A stretch of DNA of 64,000 bases. It comes from Deltaproteobacteria bacterium (GTDB lineage: Bacteria > Myxococcota_A > UBA796 > UBA2385). A program made the translations under genes and the position numbers. The notes beneath the pieces are model-generated. The model was not told the DNA's origin. It was given only the letters and a program-made list of their open reading frames with translations, and searched no databases. Location: contig JAGYJW010000031.1 in the NCBI GenBank assembly GCA_018401435.1, positions 21,132-85,131 on the forward strand, read 5' to 3'. Below, piece after piece: positions 61,972-64,000 of this stretch. Within the stretch, counting starts at the first letter, position 1. Each line of letters begins with the position of its first letter.

Positions 61972-62610
61972 TCACGACGCCTCCGAGGCGGTGGGCAGTG
62001 AGAGCGGGGAGCCACCGGTTCTCCAGGCCCGCTTCGTCCAGGTCGCGGCGACGCCGTCCTCGCGCTGCGTGACGACGTGGCCCGACCGCGGCCGACCCGT
62101 GACCGTCCACAGGACCCCGTCTCGAGAGCCGGTGGCCGACGCGGGGCTCGCTCCGGGGATCCGGGGCCACGGGCGGTCGGCAGGATCGGCACCAGCTCCG
62201 GGGCGGCCCGCCCCGATGGCGCGTTCGGCGATGGGGGCGTCGCAGCCGGGACAGCGGGCGGTGGGGAAGAGCAGGACCTGGACGAGGCGGGCCGGGCGCG
62301 TGTGGTTGGCGGTGGAATCGTCCGGTCCTTCCACGACCCGGGCCGGGGCAGGCGGCGCCACGGCTGGGGCCGGTCGGGCGGCGGCGCAGGCGGCGGCGAG
62401 GTTCTCGGCATGTCCGGTTCGGGGCCCGTCTGCCCACACCCACCCCGAAGTGACCTCGTCGGGCTCGGCCCACTGGCCGACCATCGCGCCGCCGGGTTCG
62501 GTGGCCTTCCAATGCCAGAACCCGGTGGGGTCCAGCAGGTCGATGGGGGTCCAGCTGGCGGGCAGGCCGGGCAGCTCGGGGGCTGGCGAGCGCTTGCGTC
62601 GGGCGCTCAT
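61972..62610 (-). CDS. Island protein of unknown function
   Basis: A 212-residue protein from ATG 62610. The N-terminal part is rich in Trp and Pro (LPGLPASWTPIDLLDPTGFW, HWKATEPGGAMVGQW), followed by an Ala/Pro linker, a CPGCDAP motif that could be half of a zinc site, and a Gly/Arg-rich end with WTKRAWRTGG. No family is recognised. Its ATG overlaps the previous gene's stop (ATGA) and its own stop overlaps the HTH gene's GTG (GTGA). Confidence 0.65.
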   Translation of the reverse strand: MSARRKRSPAPELPGLPASWTPIDLLDPTGFWHWKATEPGGAMVGQWAEPDEVTSGWVWADGPRTGHAENLAAACAAARPAPAVAPPAPARVVEGPDDSTANHTRPARLVQVLLFPTARCPGCDAPIAERAIGAGRPGAGADPADRPWPRIPGASPASATGSRDGVLWTVTGRPRSGHVVTQREDGVAATWTKRAWRTGGSPLSLPTASEAS

Positions 62611-63218
62611 CGGGCGGCCGGGGCGTCCATGGGGCTGGCCATGCCCACCCCCGGATCGGTGTCGGTGTTGGCGGCGTCCACCCACTCGCTGTTCCGGCCC
62701 TCGTGGATGTGCCGGCCGCTGTGGCCCTTGCGCAGCTCGCAGCGAATGACCTCGTCGGGGTCGTTCCAGAAGGCCACGCGGCTGTCGCAGCGGGTGGTCT
62801 CGATGGGCTTGGGGTGGGTCTCCCGCCACCTGAGTGCCGCCTCTTCGATGCTGTCGCAGGTTGCAGTGGGCGCCTGGCTGTCCCGGTCGCGCAGGGAGAC
62901 CCGCAGCAGCAGCCACATGCTGTCGTGGGGCACCAGCACCACCCGGCAAGCGGCGTCGTGGGCGGCGAAGACGAGGCGGGTCAGCGCGTCGTCCCGGGTG
63001 GAGCTGAACCCCCGCGACAGCACCAACGCCTCGTTCGGCGCGGGGGCGGCGAGGCTGCCCCAGGCCAGATCCCAGGGGTTGACCCGCCGGGCGTCACAGA
63101 CGATTCCGACCAGGGCCGCCTCGGCCTCGGTGAGGGGGCGGGCGAGCTGGCGCGAGACCCAGGTGGCGCGGGCGTGGTGGGTCGTTTCACGCGGGGGGCG
63201 GGGGATGGAGACGCTCAT
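62607..63218 (-). CDS. Island protein of unknown function
   Basis: A 203-residue protein from ATG 63218. Segments such as LARPLTEAEAALVGIVCDAR, NPWDLAWGSLAAP, VLVPHDSMWLLLRVSLRD and CELRKGHSGRHIHEGR are visible. The last resembles a short Cys/His motif (CxxxxGHxGxHxH) found in phage and actinobacterial small proteins. No function can be assigned. Both ends overlap neighbours by ATGA junctions, so it belongs to one polycistron. Confidence 0.65.
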   Translation of the reverse strand: MSVSIPRPPRETTHHARATWVSRQLARPLTEAEAALVGIVCDARRVNPWDLAWGSLAAPAPNEALVLSRGFSSTRDDALTRLVFAAHDAACRVVLVPHDSMWLLLRVSLRDRDSQAPTATCDSIEEAALRWRETHPKPIETTRCDSRVAFWNDPDEVIRCELRKGHSGRHIHEGRNSEWVDAANTDTDPGVGMASPMDAPAAR

Positions 63219-63994
63219 CGACGCACCTGGGGAGGCGGGGTCGGGGCAATCCCGCCCAGCATGATGGCGGGCAGCAGGATGGCATCGGCCACCGTGTCGA
63301 GGATGTGGCCCTGGTCGCGCAGGTCGGAGACCAGGGCGCGCAGCAGCGCCAGGCAGGCCCGGGCGTCGTCTGCGGCGTCGTGCAGCCCCCGCTCCCGTTG
63401 CAGCGGGATGTTGTAGCGGTCGCAGAGGGCGTCCAGCTTGTGGGACTCGCGGGGCAGGGCGACGCGGGCGAGGTCCCGGGTGCAGATCCCCCACCAGCGC
63501 GCCTCGCCCTGGAGCACCCGCTGCGCATCGGGGCCGACGGCAAGGCAGCGGTCCTCGGTCAGAAAGCCCGCGTCGAGGGCAAGGTTGTGGGCCACGGGCA
63601 CCCGGCGGCTCAGCGCGCGGTTGATCGAGAAGTGGTGGGCGGCGATGGGGCGCGCCATCCCGGCCATGGCGAGGCGGGCCAGCCGCTCGGTGCTGTAGCC
63701 ATGAATCGCGGCGGCCAGAGCCGGGACCGGCCGCTGCGGGTCCACCACGATGTTGAGCACCTCGGTCGACCGCGGATCGGCCAGCTCGGCGTGAAGGATC
63801 GCCAGGGTGACGATGTGGTGCTCGCCGGGGACGAGGCCGGTGGTCTCGCAGTCCAGAACGGCGAGGGGGGCATGGTCCAGCGGCATGTCCCAGCGCTCGT
63901 GCTGCGCTCCCGGGGTCCAGTGGACGGTGGCCAGGGGAGGGGGCAGGTCCCGCCGGGGCCGGCGGTCTTCGCTGCTTCGCGCGAGGGCGTTCAC
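63215..63994 (-). CDS. DnaQ-like 3'-5' exonuclease (DEDD family)
   Basis: A 259-residue protein with the three exonuclease motifs: Exo I AVLDCETTGL (DxE), Exo II VAHNLALDAGF, and Exo III HDAADDARACL (HxxxD). The family trims DNA or RNA 3' ends; in mobile elements it may act in repair or recombination. From GTG 63994 it begins NALARSSEDRR; a later ATG (MPLDHAPLAVLDC) is an alternative start. A TGA at 63991-63993 overlaps this GTG, so a further gene of the operon probably ends there, outside the window. Confidence 0.85.
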   Translation of the reverse strand: MNALARSSEDRRPRRDLPPPLATVHWTPGAQHERWDMPLDHAPLAVLDCETTGLVPGEHHIVTLAILHAELADPRSTEVLNIVVDPQRPVPALAAAIHGYSTERLARLAMAGMARPIAAHHFSINRALSRRVPVAHNLALDAGFLTEDRCLAVGPDAQRVLQGEARWWGICTRDLARVALPRESHKLDALCDRYNIPLQRERGLHDAADDARACLALLRALVSDLRDQGHILDTVADAILLPAIMLGGIAPTPPPQVRR

Positions 63995-64000
63995 GGGGCA

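Overview
The window is uniformly GC-rich, densely coded DNA and suggests a Myxococcota-type (deltaproteobacterial) genome. The pointers are several lipoproteins with Asp-Gly-Thr spacers, two proteins with MopE-like DNDCDG repeats, a GH18 protein ending in a MYXO-CTERM-like tail, a TonB-domain/TonB-receptor fusion, and a single 3045-residue PUFA-synthase-like enzyme. No rRNA or other marker fixes the taxonomy, so this is inference.

Layout. 0-4 kb: end of a histidine ammonia-lyase gene, convergent with a tRNA-His/hisS pair, then a frameshifted AAA ATPase + TOPRIM pair. 4-10.6 kb: CorA, a glycosyltransferase, a 15-residue-repeat secreted protein, a lipoprotein, UvrB and a GNAT protein. 10.6-19.8 kb: one giant gene coding barrel remnant-KS-AT-ACP-KS-ACP-KR-DH-PPTase, a self-contained lipid/polyketide synthase. 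19.8-33.5 kb: LysM-like protein, lipoproteins, a MopE/lamin-tail protein, ArsS-like radical SAM enzyme, Asd, a CASTOR/POLLUX-like channel, AroA, a GH18 protein, and a badly frameshifted thioredoxin/TPR gene. 33.5-35.6 kb: an AT-rich palindromic island, hairpins, a 128-nt tRNA-like RNA with a Ro60-type motif in place of its anticodon arm, and a TROVE (Ro60/Rsr) gene. 35.7-54.3 kb: envelope genes (MopE + FG-GAP lipoprotein, TonB-dependent receptor plus partner lipoprotein, a beta-barrel, a UshA-like protein), a phosphohexomutase, a hydrolase, and a GldF/GldG/DUF4340 set lacking an ATPase. 54.4-60.4 kb: a PDZ protein, a radical SAM enzyme, a DegT aminotransferase, then def-fmt-rpe. 60.4 kb to the end: a genomic island in tRNA-Pro(CGG), with integrase, excisionase-like protein, two unknown proteins and a DnaQ-like exonuclease, all linked by overlapping start/stop codons.

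The strongest candidate for something new is the RNA/TROVE locus at 33.5-35.6 kb. Bacterial Y RNAs lie beside Ro60 genes and carry a tRNA-like domain, but the known ones lack a free CCA end. Here the tRNA fold is in normal order, ends in an encoded CCA, and carries a Ro60-type GCCGAAGG strand inside the anticodon arm. Next are the synthase, whose two carrier domains both have Thr where the phosphopantetheine Ser belongs, and the hisS/tRNA-His pair, which combines an A73 tRNA with a eukaryote/alphaproteobacteria-like enzyme. Several accessory genes carry frameshifts while long housekeeping genes are intact, so those lesions may be real decay rather than sequencing error.
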